Shown here piece after piece: positions 32,120-39,013 of a DNA stretch of 43,991 nucleotides. Origin of the DNA: CAYUUR01 sp964510235. GTDB lineage: Bacteria; Patescibacteriota; Saccharimonadia; Saccharimonadales; CAYUUR01. The stretch lies in assembly GCA_964510235.1 (NCBI GenBank), contig CAZEBF010000005.1:1-43991 (forward strand). Reading direction: 5' to 3'. A program made the position numbers and the translations under genes. The notes under the pieces were generated by a model, which made no database searches, was not told the DNA's origin, and saw only the letters and a list, made by a program, of their open reading frames with translations. Positions within the stretch are counted from its first letter, which is position 1, and every line of letters begins with the position of its first letter.

Positions 32120-32148
32120 TTGTATCGAGACACAATATTGATTAAACT
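32120..32148 (+). promoter_or_regulatory. Possible promoter of the WhiB-like gene
   Basis: TTGTAT (32120-32125), 17-bp spacer, TAAACT (32143-32148), about 20 nt before the ATG at 32170; GGAGG lies between them. Confidence 0.4.
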
Positions 32149-32169
32149 CTGACCTAATGGAGGTAATTA

Positions 32170-32493
32170 ATGGCCGAGCATTTATGTACACAAGTGAACG
32201 AAAGCTTTTCATCCAGAAACGTGCTGCGACGCGGTCCTGGTAATAATGTGAATACAGATGAGGTGGGACGACTGGCTCGGCTAGCGGTTCAGTATTGCTC
32301 AGTGTGCCCAAGTCTGGAGCCTTGTCTTAAAAGTGCACCAGATATATCTCGGGGCGGCGAGGAAATAGTATTACTGGGCGGACAGCTGTTCAAAAACGGA
32401 GCACCAGCCCGTGAGGATGTGCAGAAGGTGTTTGTTGAAGAAGTAGGGCTCTGGGAGTCACATTTTAGCTCTTCGCCTGCTACCGATACTTGA
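32170..32493 (+). CDS. WhiB-like iron-sulfur protein
   Basis: The 107-residue protein has four Cys at 6, 43, 46 and 52. The spacing C-x2-C-x5-C in YCSVCPSLEPCLKSA is the WhiB signature, with a lone Cys about 36 residues earlier. The WhiB turn, usually GxWGG followed by basic residues, is represented by EIVLLGGQLFKNGAP. WhiB proteins bind a [4Fe-4S] cluster and act with a sigma factor or as redox switches, and are best known from Actinobacteria and their phages. The N-terminal spacing is longer than usual and the Trp of GxWGG is absent, so this is a divergent member. A strong GGAGG site is 6 nt upstream. It is flanked by tRNA genes. Confidence 0.6.
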   Translation: MAEHLCTQVNESFSSRNVLRRGPGNNVNTDEVGRLARLAVQYCSVCPSLEPCLKSAPDISRGGEEIVLLGGQLFKNGAPAREDVQKVFVEEVGLWESHFSSSPATDT

Positions 32494-32512
32494 GTTAACA
32501 AACAACAGAGGT

Positions 32513-32518
32513 TATAAT
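32513..32518 (+). promoter_or_regulatory. -10 element ahead of the tRNA-Phe region
   Basis: TATAAT, 18 nt before the broken 5' copy of tRNA-Phe (from 32537) and about 130 nt before the intact tRNA-Phe. Confidence 0.5.
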
Positions 32519-32534
32519 GACCAGGTCTTATTGG

Positions 32535-32594
32535 TGTGGCTCTTTAGCTCATCGTCTGCGAAGCAGCGTCATGAATAATTGTAGAGCAGAGGCC
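32535..32594 (+). repeat. Broken 5' copy of tRNA-Phe
   Basis: Bases 32535-32551 are identical to the start of tRNA-Phe with two flanking bases (17 nt), and 32582-32594 are identical to its D-stem and anticodon-stem segment (13 nt). Between them 30 nt replace the D-loop, containing a small hairpin CTGC-GAA-GCAG. The copy stops in the anticodon loop. Confidence 0.7.
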
Positions 32595-32647
32595 AGGCCG
32601 TCGTACAAGCGGCATAAAATAAGGCGTACAGCACATAATCACTATGT

Positions 32648-32723
32648 GGCTCTTTAGCTCAGTTGGTAGAGCAGAGGCCTGAAGAGCCTTGTGTCCCCAG
32701 TTCGAGTCTGGGAGGAGCCACCA
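32648..32723 (+). tRNA. tRNA-Phe (anticodon GAA)
   Basis: Acceptor GGCTCTT (32648-32654) pairs with AGGAGCC (32713-32719). Anticodon stem GAGGC/GCCTT with loop CTGAAGA gives GAA. T-arm CCCAG-TTCGAGT-CTGGG, discriminator A and encoded CCA. Fragments resembling it lie upstream (32535-32594) and downstream (32864-32881, 32955-32968, 35220-35237). Confidence 0.96.
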
Positions 32724-32731
32724 AGAAAAAC

Positions 32732-32756
32732 GTCCTAGCTTGTCTAGGGCTTTTTT
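32732..32756 (+). terminator. Intrinsic terminator after tRNA-Phe
   Basis: GTCCTAG (32732-32738) pairs with CTAGGGC (32744-32750), one G-U pair, followed by TTTTTT. Confidence 0.75.
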
Positions 32757-32766
32757 CTTGGCTGAA

Positions 32767-32882
32767 TCCCCCAGACGAGAACTGGATACGGCGAAGCCGC
32801 AGTTCGATTGCAACGAGCACGCACAGGAGTTTACTCCGAGCATGTGAGGCAGCACGAGCAAAGCGAGGTCTGGGGGGAGCCA
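32767..32882 (+). repeat. Palindrome-rich element ending in a tRNA-Phe-like 3' piece
   Basis: TCCCCCAGAC (32767-32776) pairs with GTCTGGGGGG (32868-32877). Inside are a long hairpin (GAACTG 32779-32784 with CAGTTC 32800-32805, enclosing CGGC-GAA-GCCG) and a short one (GGAGT-TT-ACTCC, 32826-32837). The end, GCGAGGTCTGGGGGGAGCC, resembles the tRNA-Phe 3' half from the T-loop. No gene is seen in 32724-32979 apart from these repeats. Confidence 0.55.
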
Positions 32883-32939
32883 GGCTGCAGTTTGTATCGC
32901 CGATGGCGAATATTCTGGGAAATCTTGAGAGTGACGAAG

Positions 32940-32968
32940 TGCGAGGGCTTCAGCCCGAGGTCTGGGAG
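32940..32968 (+). repeat. 29-bp direct repeat, left copy
   Basis: Perfect copy of 35204-35232. It holds the hairpin GGGC-TTCA-GCCC followed by CGAGGTCTGGGAG, close to the tRNA-Phe segment CGAGTCTGGGAG. The two copies bracket the ABC-F/kinase operon (unit of about 2.26 kb). Confidence 0.8.
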
Positions 32969-32979
32969 TAATAACTAAA

Positions 32980-33008
32980 TTGACAATTCTATACGGTTAT
33001 GCTAGTAT
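32980..33008 (+). promoter_or_regulatory. Strong promoter of the ABC-F operon
   Basis: Consensus TTGACA (32980-32985), 17-bp spacer, TGC-extended -10 TAGTAT (33003-33008). Expected start near 33015. Confidence 0.75.
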
Positions 33009-33036
33009 TAGTAAAACCTAAGGAGTTTATTTACTA

Positions 33037-33060
33037 ATGATAGATCTAATCAACCGCTAA
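33037..33060 (+). CDS. Seven-residue leader peptide MIDLINR of the ABC-F attenuator
   Basis: ATG 33037 to TAA 33060 encodes MIDLINR. An AAGGAG ribosome-binding site at 33020-33025 lies 11 nt upstream, right after the predicted transcription start. The codons overlap the 5' arm of a 10-bp stem (33044-33053 with 33092-33101), so a ribosome on the leader would open that stem. This is the layout of ribosome-mediated attenuators that control antibiotic-resistance ABC-F and erm genes in Firmicutes. Whether the peptide is made is not shown by sequence alone. Confidence 0.6.
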   Translation: MIDLINR

Positions 33061-33101
33061 AGATGTCACGCATGAATGCGTAGCTTTGCTATTGATTAGA
33101 T
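33044..33101 (+). promoter_or_regulatory. Attenuator stem covering the leader ORF
   Basis: ATCTAATCAA (33044-33053) pairs perfectly with TTGATTAGAT (33092-33101). A smaller hairpin, ACGCA-TGAA-TGCGT (33068-33081), lies within the loop. Confidence 0.65.
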
Positions 33102-33119
33102 TAGACTAACTAAACTTCG

Positions 33120-33167
33120 AAAACCGAGCGCATGTGTGGCAACCCCATTCCTCGCTCGGTTTTTATT
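33120..33167 (+). terminator. Intrinsic terminator between leader and ABC-F gene (attenuator)
   Basis: AAAACCGAGCG (33120-33130, with A33120 pairing to T33163) pairs with CGCTCGGTTTT (33153-33163), followed by further T-rich bases. It ends 2 bases before the GGAGAAG site (33169-33175) of the ABC-F gene, so it can only make sense if it is conditionally bypassed. Confidence 0.8.
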
Positions 33168-33178
33168 TGGAGAAGATT

Positions 33179-34654
33179 ATGTTTGCTCTACATCATGTAA
33201 GTAAAACGTTTGCCAACAAACCTGTCTTAGAAGACCTAAGTGTAAGTATTCATGCTGGTGAGGTTGTTGCCCTGATAGGTGCCAATGGAGCTGGCAAGAC
33301 TACTTTGTTACAAATTCTTAAAGGGACGCTTAAGCCTGATACTGGCTCCGTAATAACCAACGGCAGTATAGGTTACGTACCACAACAGTTGCCGTTGGGT
33401 AGAACGATAGAAGATAGTTTCCCGGCTAAGCTTGAATCTTGGCAGATTAAGTACGCCATGACACTGGTTGGTCTTGATCACCAAGATCCACATGCATTGG
33501 TTCAGACTCTAAGCGGCGGTCAGAAGACCAGATTAAGCTTTGCAGTGGTACTCGCCGAGAATACCGAGCCAGCACTGTTGCTCCTGGATGAGCCAACCAA
33601 CAACCTTGACCACGATGGTTTACAATGGCTGACTCGATTTGTCCAGTCATTTAAAGGCGCCGTGTTGCTAGTGAGTCACGATAGGGCTTTCATCAATAGA
33701 GTAGCTTGTCGAATTATGGAGCTAGATAATTGTCAGCTCAAACAGTACGGAGGAAATTACGACTTCTATAGTGAGCAGAAAGCTCTTGAGCAAGCCAGTC
33801 AGTTAGCTAAGTACCAGGAGAGTGTAGATGAGCGAAACCGGCTCGAGAAAGCTTTGGTTGCTCAGCGCGAAAAGGGTAAACATGCCCATGACCACATGAA
33901 GCGGCGACCTGATCACGATACGTCTCAACGAAATTTCTTCAGGAACCGCGTTACTAACAAGTTTGGTCAACAAGCCCACCAGCTAGAGAAGCGATTGGAT
34001 CAGCTGGATGATGTTGAGCGACCCGAGTTTGCAAAAAACTACATGGTTAAACTAGGTGGTAAAATCGCTAGTGATAAGTTGGTACTGAGGGCAGAAGATG
34101 TTGCGAAACAGTTTTCGGACGGTGGCCTCCAGCCAACTAGTATGGAACTGCGCGGAAATGAACGTGTCCATCTGCACGGTGTGAACGGATCGGGAAAATC
34201 GACTTTTCTAAGTATTTTGGCGGGCTTAAAAGACGCTGACAGGGGGCAAATAGAGTATGGTGTTGGTATAAGTATTGGCTACTTTTCGCAAGATGTTGAC
34301 GGTCTAGATCACAAACAAACTGGCCTACACAACTTGCAAGAAACTGATGCCGATATGACTGACATTTTTCGAGAAGCACGTAGCCTAGGTCTTACCAAAG
34401 ATGATCTTGCAAAACTGGTTAAAGATTTGTCGCGCGGGCAACAGGCAAAGCTTGGATTTGCTAAGTTGCTACTAGCAGCACACAATCTTTTGATGTTAGA
34501 TGAACCGACAAACCACTTGGATTTGCAAACTAGAGAACAAATTGAACTTGCGCTTCAAGACTACAAAGGTGCAATACTATTAGCATCGCACGATGAATAT
34601 TTTGTAGACCAACTAAAGATTAATCGAATAGTAAAAATGGAGAAGAAACGATGA
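33179..34654 (+). CDS. ABC-F family ATPase (ribosome-associated; candidate antibiotic-resistance type)
   Basis: The 491-residue protein has two ATPase domains and no membrane segment. Domain 1: Walker A GANGAGKTT, signature TLSGGQKTRLSF, Walker B LLLLDEPTNNLD. Domain 2: GVNGSGKSTF, DLSRGQQAKLGF, LLMLDEPTNHLD. A charged linker of about 80 residues with helical runs (KALVAQREKGKHAHDH) lies between, as in ABC-F proteins that enter the ribosomal E site. ATG 33179 has GGAGAAG 3-9 nt upstream; the open frame from 33134 overlaps the terminator and is rejected. Control by the attenuator resembles drug-inducible ABC-F genes (vmlR, msr, lsa types). Domain 2 has Arg in the signature. Substrate drug, if any, unknown. 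Confidence 0.9.
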   Translation: MFALHHVSKTFANKPVLEDLSVSIHAGEVVALIGANGAGKTTLLQILKGTLKPDTGSVITNGSIGYVPQQLPLGRTIEDSFPAKLESWQIKYAMTLVGLDHQDPHALVQTLSGGQKTRLSFAVVLAENTEPALLLLDEPTNNLDHDGLQWLTRFVQSFKGAVLLVSHDRAFINRVACRIMELDNCQLKQYGGNYDFYSEQKALEQASQLAKYQESVDERNRLEKALVAQREKGKHAHDHMKRRPDHDTSQRNFFRNRVTNKFGQQAHQLEKRLDQLDDVERPEFAKNYMVKLGGKIASDKLVLRAEDVAKQFSDGGLQPTSMELRGNERVHLHGVNGSGKSTFLSILAGLKDADRGQIEYGVGISIGYFSQDVDGLDHKQTGLHNLQETDADMTDIFREARSLGLTKDDLAKLVKDLSRGQQAKLGFAKLLLAAHNLLMLDEPTNHLDLQTREQIELALQDYKGAILLASHDEYFVDQLKINRIVKMEKKR

Positions 34655-35136
34655 GAAGTAATAATCCGACACTGATTTTATTCTGCGGGCTACCTGGCGC
34701 CGGAAAGACTACCCTAGGCAAGAAGCTTGCTCAAGAAACTGGCCTACTCAGGCTGTGTACGGATGATTGGATGGCAGATCAGGGGCTAGACTTGCTGGAT
34801 GAACACCAGCATGCAAGGTCATGGAGGAAGTTATGGCAACACGCTTGGGAGTTGCTTGAACGTGGTCAATCTCTGATATTTGAAGATGGTCTTTGGACCC
34901 AGGAAGAAAGAAACGTAATCCGAGAAAGAACAAAACAGCTTGGCATAAGAACAGAGATGCATTATTTTGATGTGCCAATGGAGGAGCTGGTGCGTAGGCT
35001 AAAGAAACGTAACAAAGAAGCACCTCATGGTTCCGCACCAATTACTGAAGATATGATTCATAGATACGCCAATCTATTTGAAAAACCAAGCACAGAAGAG
35101 CTTAAGCTATTTGACGAGTACCACGTACATAACTAA
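34651..35136 (+). CDS. P-loop kinase-like protein coupled to the ABC-F gene
   Basis: The 161-residue protein starts in the ABC-F stop (ATGA overlap). Walker A is LFCGLPGAGKTTLGKKL at about residues 9-24. A DD pair (LCTDDWMAD) and a lid Arg-rich segment (VRRLKKRNKEAP) are typical of the AAA_33/zeta/chloramphenicol-phosphotransferase group of small kinases. Such proteins phosphorylate small molecules or nucleic acid ends. Because it is translated with an attenuated ABC-F gene, it may be a drug-modifying kinase, but this is inference from context. Upstream and downstream 29-bp repeats enclose both genes. Confidence 0.8.
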   Translation: MRSNNPTLILFCGLPGAGKTTLGKKLAQETGLLRLCTDDWMADQGLDLLDEHQHARSWRKLWQHAWELLERGQSLIFEDGLWTQEERNVIRERTKQLGIRTEMHYFDVPMEELVRRLKKRNKEAPHGSAPITEDMIHRYANLFEKPSTEELKLFDEYHVHN

Positions 35137-35203
35137 TAGTCTTTACATATTGGCGCGTTACAGATGAATAAAACACTTCGCTAAACTCGAGAATGCGCCG
35201 CAA

Positions 35204-35232
35204 TGCGAGGGCTTCAGCCCGAGGTCTGGGAG
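35204..35232 (+). repeat. 29-bp direct repeat, right copy
   Basis: Perfect copy of 32940-32968. Followed by GAGCC, so that CGAGGTCTGGGAGGAGCC (35220-35237) differs from the tRNA-Phe 3' half by one extra G. It lies 67 bp after the kinase gene. The bases just before the two copies are also alike but not identical. Confidence 0.8.
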
Positions 35233-35245
35233 GAGCCCTTTGCCC

Positions 35246-36193
35246 CTACCCCTCATTAACGATAGAAGCAAACTCCATAGCATCAAGGCATTTGTCACCG
35301 TACAGTCGTGTACAATCAGCCAGTCCATCTAACACAAAACGAAGTGTTTCCTCGTCGGCTAACTCAATAGAAGTAGTTGTCTCTGGCTGGGTTGGTAGCT
35401 GTGGCGTAAGAACTTCAACTGGTATAGGAATTGACAGGGCTTCCTTGTTTGATTCGGTGTTGAACATTCCGCCAATCATTACCCCTACCGCCAAGACGCC
35501 AGTGGCAATAGCAGCGCCAAATCGCTTTAATCGTCCGCGTTTTTCTTTGGCTGTTCGTGGTGTTTCTGGTGTGTCGGTAAGGATTGGGCTGGTTTTGATC
35601 CTAGTATCGTCCCGCGCATCTGCGCCCGCTGCAATGAGCTCAACCTCAAGAATCATGTCGCGACGTAGGGTTTCAAATTCTTCTGATTCTGAATCTTTAG
35701 TTTTTACGTCAGTATCTGCCGCAAACAGCTGTTCAAAGTTTGCTTTTTGCTCTGACTGACTGACTGGCTCTACAGGCGCATCCTTAGGAGTGATGAGGCC
35801 ATCAAATACGCGTTCGACATCTATTTCTGACAGAGGTATTTTGTCTGGCAAAGGCACGCCAAAACCATTTCTTTGCCCAAGTGCACGCGCCCGTTCAGCT
35901 TCATGCCATGTTTTGTCGTCTTTAATATCGGTCAAATCAATCTCCCAGTCGAGCTCACCCTCTGAGTCTACAGCTAGGTAAGGTACACGCGCCTGGTCGG
36001 TGCTGGCTTCTTGTGGGTCTTCATCTGAAAGCGCTACGAAAATTTTATCTAGTTCCGGATCATTCACTTCATCAACAAACTTTGTCAGTTGTTCTTCCTC
36101 GGGGGATGCGTTTTCAAGCATACGGCTCCGTGCCTCTCGCCATTCTTGACGGCTCCAGGATAGTGTTTCTAGGTGAGGTCGGGGAATTTCCAT
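35246..36193 (-). CDS. Hypothetical single-span membrane protein with acidic cytoplasmic part
   Basis: The 315-residue protein has a long acidic, Glu/Asp-rich N-terminal part (about 1-220, with DEDPQEASTDQA and DSEGELDWEIDLTDI). A basic stretch (TAKEKRGRLKRFG) precedes one transmembrane helix at about 230-247 (AAIATGVLAVGVMIGGMF). An ectodomain of about 65 residues with a Cys pair (CTRLYGDKC) ends the protein. The topology is like anti-sigma or divisome-associated single-span proteins, but no family is recognised. GATAAT (36205-36200, preceded by TGA) ends 6 nt before the ATG, so the mRNA is probably leaderless. Confidence 0.7.
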   Translation of the reverse strand: MEIPRPHLETLSWSRQEWREARSRMLENASPEEEQLTKFVDEVNDPELDKIFVALSDEDPQEASTDQARVPYLAVDSEGELDWEIDLTDIKDDKTWHEAERARALGQRNGFGVPLPDKIPLSEIDVERVFDGLITPKDAPVEPVSQSEQKANFEQLFAADTDVKTKDSESEEFETLRRDMILEVELIAAGADARDDTRIKTSPILTDTPETPRTAKEKRGRLKRFGAAIATGVLAVGVMIGGMFNTESNKEALSIPIPVEVLTPQLPTQPETTTSIELADEETLRFVLDGLADCTRLYGDKCLDAMEFASIVNEG

Positions 36194-36199
36194 TCACTT

Positions 36200-36208
36200 A
36201 TTATCTCA
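36200..36208 (-). promoter_or_regulatory. -10 element of the single-span protein gene
   Basis: Minus strand TGA followed by GATAAT, ending 6 nt before the ATG at 36193. Confidence 0.45.
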
Positions 36209-36250
36209 TACCCCTGAGTCTAGGAAAAGACTACACGTTATAAATAACCA

Positions 36251-36279
36251 TTGTGTTGCTGCAGATCAATCAGTATTAT
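36251..36279 (+). promoter_or_regulatory. Promoter of the MacB-like transporter operon
   Basis: TTGTGT (36251-36256), 17-bp spacer, TATTAT (36274-36279), 14 nt before ATG 36294. Confidence 0.5.
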
Positions 36280-36293
36280 GAACATAAGCAATT

Positions 36294-37100
36294 ATGGACA
36301 CTAAACAGCCCAGCAATCTGGAGCAAAACCTTCTCGATAAATACAATGGCGATGTCATTAAGATCCTTGAGGTGCTAGAGCGGCTCAAAGCTCAGAACAA
36401 TCGCAAGCAGCACGATACGGCAACAGGTGAGGTGATTGTTTCTCTCAATGAGGCTAGCAAAACTTACAAAGTTGGACGAAGTAAGATTACGGCGCTCGAG
36501 GCGCTTTCATTGGAAGTCCGCGAGGGTGAATATGTAGCGTTGACCGGCCCAAGTGGTTCAGGAAAAAGCACCTTACTGCAACTGATTGGCGCGCTTGATA
36601 AGCCAAGCGCTGGCGTTGTGAAGGTGAACAAACAAGACATCACGAAATTGTCCGACAAGCAGCTGTCAGTATTTCGTAACAAAACTATCGGCTTTGTGTT
36701 CCAGTTCTTTTATCTGCAACCGTTCTTGGATCTTAAAACTAATCTAGAAGTGCCAGCCATGTTCGCGCGAACAGACCGCTCCAAACGCCGTCAGCAAGCA
36801 GAGTTACTAGCAGAGCGTGTAGATATCACCGATCGACTTAAGCATCTACCAAACGAACTGTCAGGGGGGCAGATGCAACGCGCCGCAATTGCACGGGCAC
36901 TGATGAACAATCCGAAGATCCTGCTGGCCGATGAACCAACCGGTAACCTTGACCGAAAGAACGCGTTTGCCATTATGGAGTTGTTTGATGCTATTCGTGA
37001 ACAGTTTGGTACCACTGTAATTGTTGTAACTCATGATGCTGCGTTGGCTGCACGTGCCGACAGAGAAATCCATTTGCAGGACGGGAGAATCGTCGGATGA
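36294..37100 (+). CDS. ABC transporter ATP-binding protein, MacB/LolD type
   Basis: The 268-residue protein has a short charged N-terminal extension (about 1-45), followed by an ATPase domain with Walker A GPSGSGKST, Q-loop FVFQFFYLQPFLDLKTN, signature LSGGQMQRAAIARAL, Walker B ILLADEPTGNLD and VVTHDAALA. The LolD/MacB subfamily is recognisable from the DEPTGNLD and QFFYL segments. It powers mechanotransmission-type transporters without moving substrate through the membrane pore. It overlaps the permease by 4 bp (ATGA). Confidence 0.92.
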   Translation: MDTKQPSNLEQNLLDKYNGDVIKILEVLERLKAQNNRKQHDTATGEVIVSLNEASKTYKVGRSKITALEALSLEVREGEYVALTGPSGSGKSTLLQLIGALDKPSAGVVKVNKQDITKLSDKQLSVFRNKTIGFVFQFFYLQPFLDLKTNLEVPAMFARTDRSKRRQQAELLAERVDITDRLKHLPNELSGGQMQRAAIARALMNNPKILLADEPTGNLDRKNAFAIMELFDAIREQFGTTVIVVTHDAALAARADREIHLQDGRIVG

Positions 37101-39007
37101 TACGCCTCAAAGATGCTCTGACCTTATCGCTGACAAAGTTAAAGACGCGGCGCATTCGCCTGGCTGTTATGGTTGTGGTTTCTGGACTCTTCTTTGTACT
37201 GCTCGTATTCGCTTCACTCGTATTCACAGGCGCATTAGACAGCATTAATAAGTTCAGTCAAGATGGCTTAGGTGGTCGCTATATTGTTAGAGTTGAATCT
37301 ATTGATGACGCTGAGTTTGCAATGACCGAAAACAAGCAGTTACAAGAAAAGGCCAGGGCAGCTGACAAACAGCTATTTGCTGCAAAAAAAGCAGAGGCCA
37401 CGCGTCTTGGGATAGAATACGATCCCGCTTCTGAGCCAACTTCTGTAATTGATGAAGGTATTGGCGGAGGTTTACGTGTCCAAGAAACGCCACAGAGCAA
37501 GCCTTTGTTGCAAGACTTCCGTCAAGAGCATGCCAAGCCGTTTTTTGAAGCACTCAACACGGCGTCCGACACCTATAAAGCGACTGGAGAGTACTTTGGC
37601 GTTACCTTGTATGGCGGTGGCGGCGGCACTGATCTGCCAGCCTTAATTCCAATAAAGAACAACAAAGAAGTAGCCGTCAGTGAAGAAAGTGCAAACACCG
37701 CCGGATTCACAACTATTGCTAGTGGTCTTACTGCACTTGATGATGAAGTCCTCAAGTCATTTTTGATCGAAGGGCAGAACTTAGAAGCCGACAAATCTGG
37801 TACCGTGCCAGTGGTTGCTCCATACACTGCAGTTGAAGAAGCAGTCGGGCTGGTTCCGCTTGGTGCCAAAGCTTCATCATCGCAGCGGCTAGAACGTCTC
37901 AAAGAAGTACGTGCCAAAGCAGCGGGTACAACCTTCCAAGTATGTGTTCGCAATCCGGTTTCACAAGAACGCCAGGCCATGACAACCGATCTATTAAACG
38001 AGATACAAAAGAACAAGGGCAACGCCAAGTACGTACAACCAGAGCTAGTGTATGGACTTGCTGACAAGCCGTGTCAGGATATTGTGGTAACAAAAGATGT
38101 GCGTAATGCCGAGACAAAAGCCTTTGAGGATAAACAACTGGCTTTTGAGCAAAAGTTTGGTAAGGCAAAGCCTCAGCAGCGAATCGTTACATTTAAGATT
38201 GTGGGTGTGGCGCCTGATATGAATGTTTTTGAAGATGGCTTTAAAATAAGCTCGATACTCAGTGGGCTGGTGGCTTCAAATCTTGGCAATGGCTGGTTTG
38301 TGCCTACATCTGCAGAGACTTCGCTGCCAGAATATGACAGCGTATGGAAAACTGTTGGTAAAACTGTGTCCTATCAAGACCAAGTGCTCATAGAATTTGC
38401 TTCTGCCGAAGAAGCTAAAAAGTTTGTCGATGAAAAAACATGCGAGCCTTCGTTTACTTCATTCGAAGACCCGTATGTTAATTGCCGCAAGGAAGGCAAG
38501 CCTTTTTTGATTACTAGCTACGGTAGTAATAGTGTGGCACTCGAACAGGCTCGGTCATGGTTTGAAGATGCCTTTGTGCAGGCGGCACTGGTAATAGCCG
38601 GTATCTCAGCAATTACCATGATGGGAACAGTTGGAAAAGTAATTGCAGATAGTCGGCGCGAGACTGCTGTTTTCCGTGCCATTGGCGCCAAACGGAGCGA
38701 CATTGCTATTGTGTACGTTCTGTATACGCTGTTACTTGGTCTGATAATCACGGGTTTTGCAATTGTACTCGGTTTTGTTCTGGCGAATATTCTGAACGCT
38801 CGCTACACGTCTGAGCTTAGCGTCGAGGCGCTGACCATATTTAACTCGCAGGATCTGGATCGTAAGTTTGTTCTGATAGGCGTGAATACAGCACAACTGA
38901 TGCAACTAGTAGCAATCATTCTTGGTGCGGCCTTATTGAGCGCTATTTTACCTCTGATCAACAATCTCAAACGCAACCCAATCAAGGATATGCGAGACGA
39001 ACGCTAA
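37097..39007 (+). CDS. ABC transporter permease, MacB/FtsX type with large ectodomain
   Basis: The 636-residue protein has one transmembrane helix at about 18-42, a large extracytoplasmic domain of about 440 residues, and three more helices at about 495-515, 540-568 and 595-620. The segment GKVIADSRRETAVFRAIGAKRSDIA is the coupling-helix region of FtsX-like permeases. The ectodomain contains four Cys (CVRNP, CQDIV, CEPSF, CRKEG), perhaps disulfides, and no recognised sub-domain. With the upstream ATPase it forms a full MacB-like unit that could export a peptide or lipoprotein or signal through the envelope. Confidence 0.88.
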   Translation: MIRLKDALTLSLTKLKTRRIRLAVMVVVSGLFFVLLVFASLVFTGALDSINKFSQDGLGGRYIVRVESIDDAEFAMTENKQLQEKARAADKQLFAAKKAEATRLGIEYDPASEPTSVIDEGIGGGLRVQETPQSKPLLQDFRQEHAKPFFEALNTASDTYKATGEYFGVTLYGGGGGTDLPALIPIKNNKEVAVSEESANTAGFTTIASGLTALDDEVLKSFLIEGQNLEADKSGTVPVVAPYTAVEEAVGLVPLGAKASSSQRLERLKEVRAKAAGTTFQVCVRNPVSQERQAMTTDLLNEIQKNKGNAKYVQPELVYGLADKPCQDIVVTKDVRNAETKAFEDKQLAFEQKFGKAKPQQRIVTFKIVGVAPDMNVFEDGFKISSILSGLVASNLGNGWFVPTSAETSLPEYDSVWKTVGKTVSYQDQVLIEFASAEEAKKFVDEKTCEPSFTSFEDPYVNCRKEGKPFLITSYGSNSVALEQARSWFEDAFVQAALVIAGISAITMMGTVGKVIADSRRETAVFRAIGAKRSDIAIVYVLYTLLLGLIITGFAIVLGFVLANILNARYTSELSVEALTIFNSQDLDRKFVLIGVNTAQLMQLVAIILGAALLSAILPLINNLKRNPIKDMRDER

Positions 39008-39013
39008 CAGCCG

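Noticed and set aside
32544..32861. 105-residue open frame on the minus strand
   Set aside because: It covers the antisense of tRNA-Phe and its fragments; no promoter, ribosome-binding site or family support.
32663..32971. 102-residue open frame on the plus strand over tRNA-Phe
   Set aside because: It starts inside the tRNA gene and runs through its terminator and the palindromic repeats. It is an artefact of non-coding sequence.
33134..33178. GTG start 15 codons upstream for the ABC-F gene
   Set aside because: It lies in the loop of the intrinsic terminator, while ATG 33179 has a good GGAGAAG site and the normal family start.
32940..35232. Integron attC sites as an explanation for the 29-bp repeats
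   Set aside because: The core-site sequences (GTTRRRY and RYYYAAC) are absent and no integron integrase is in the window.
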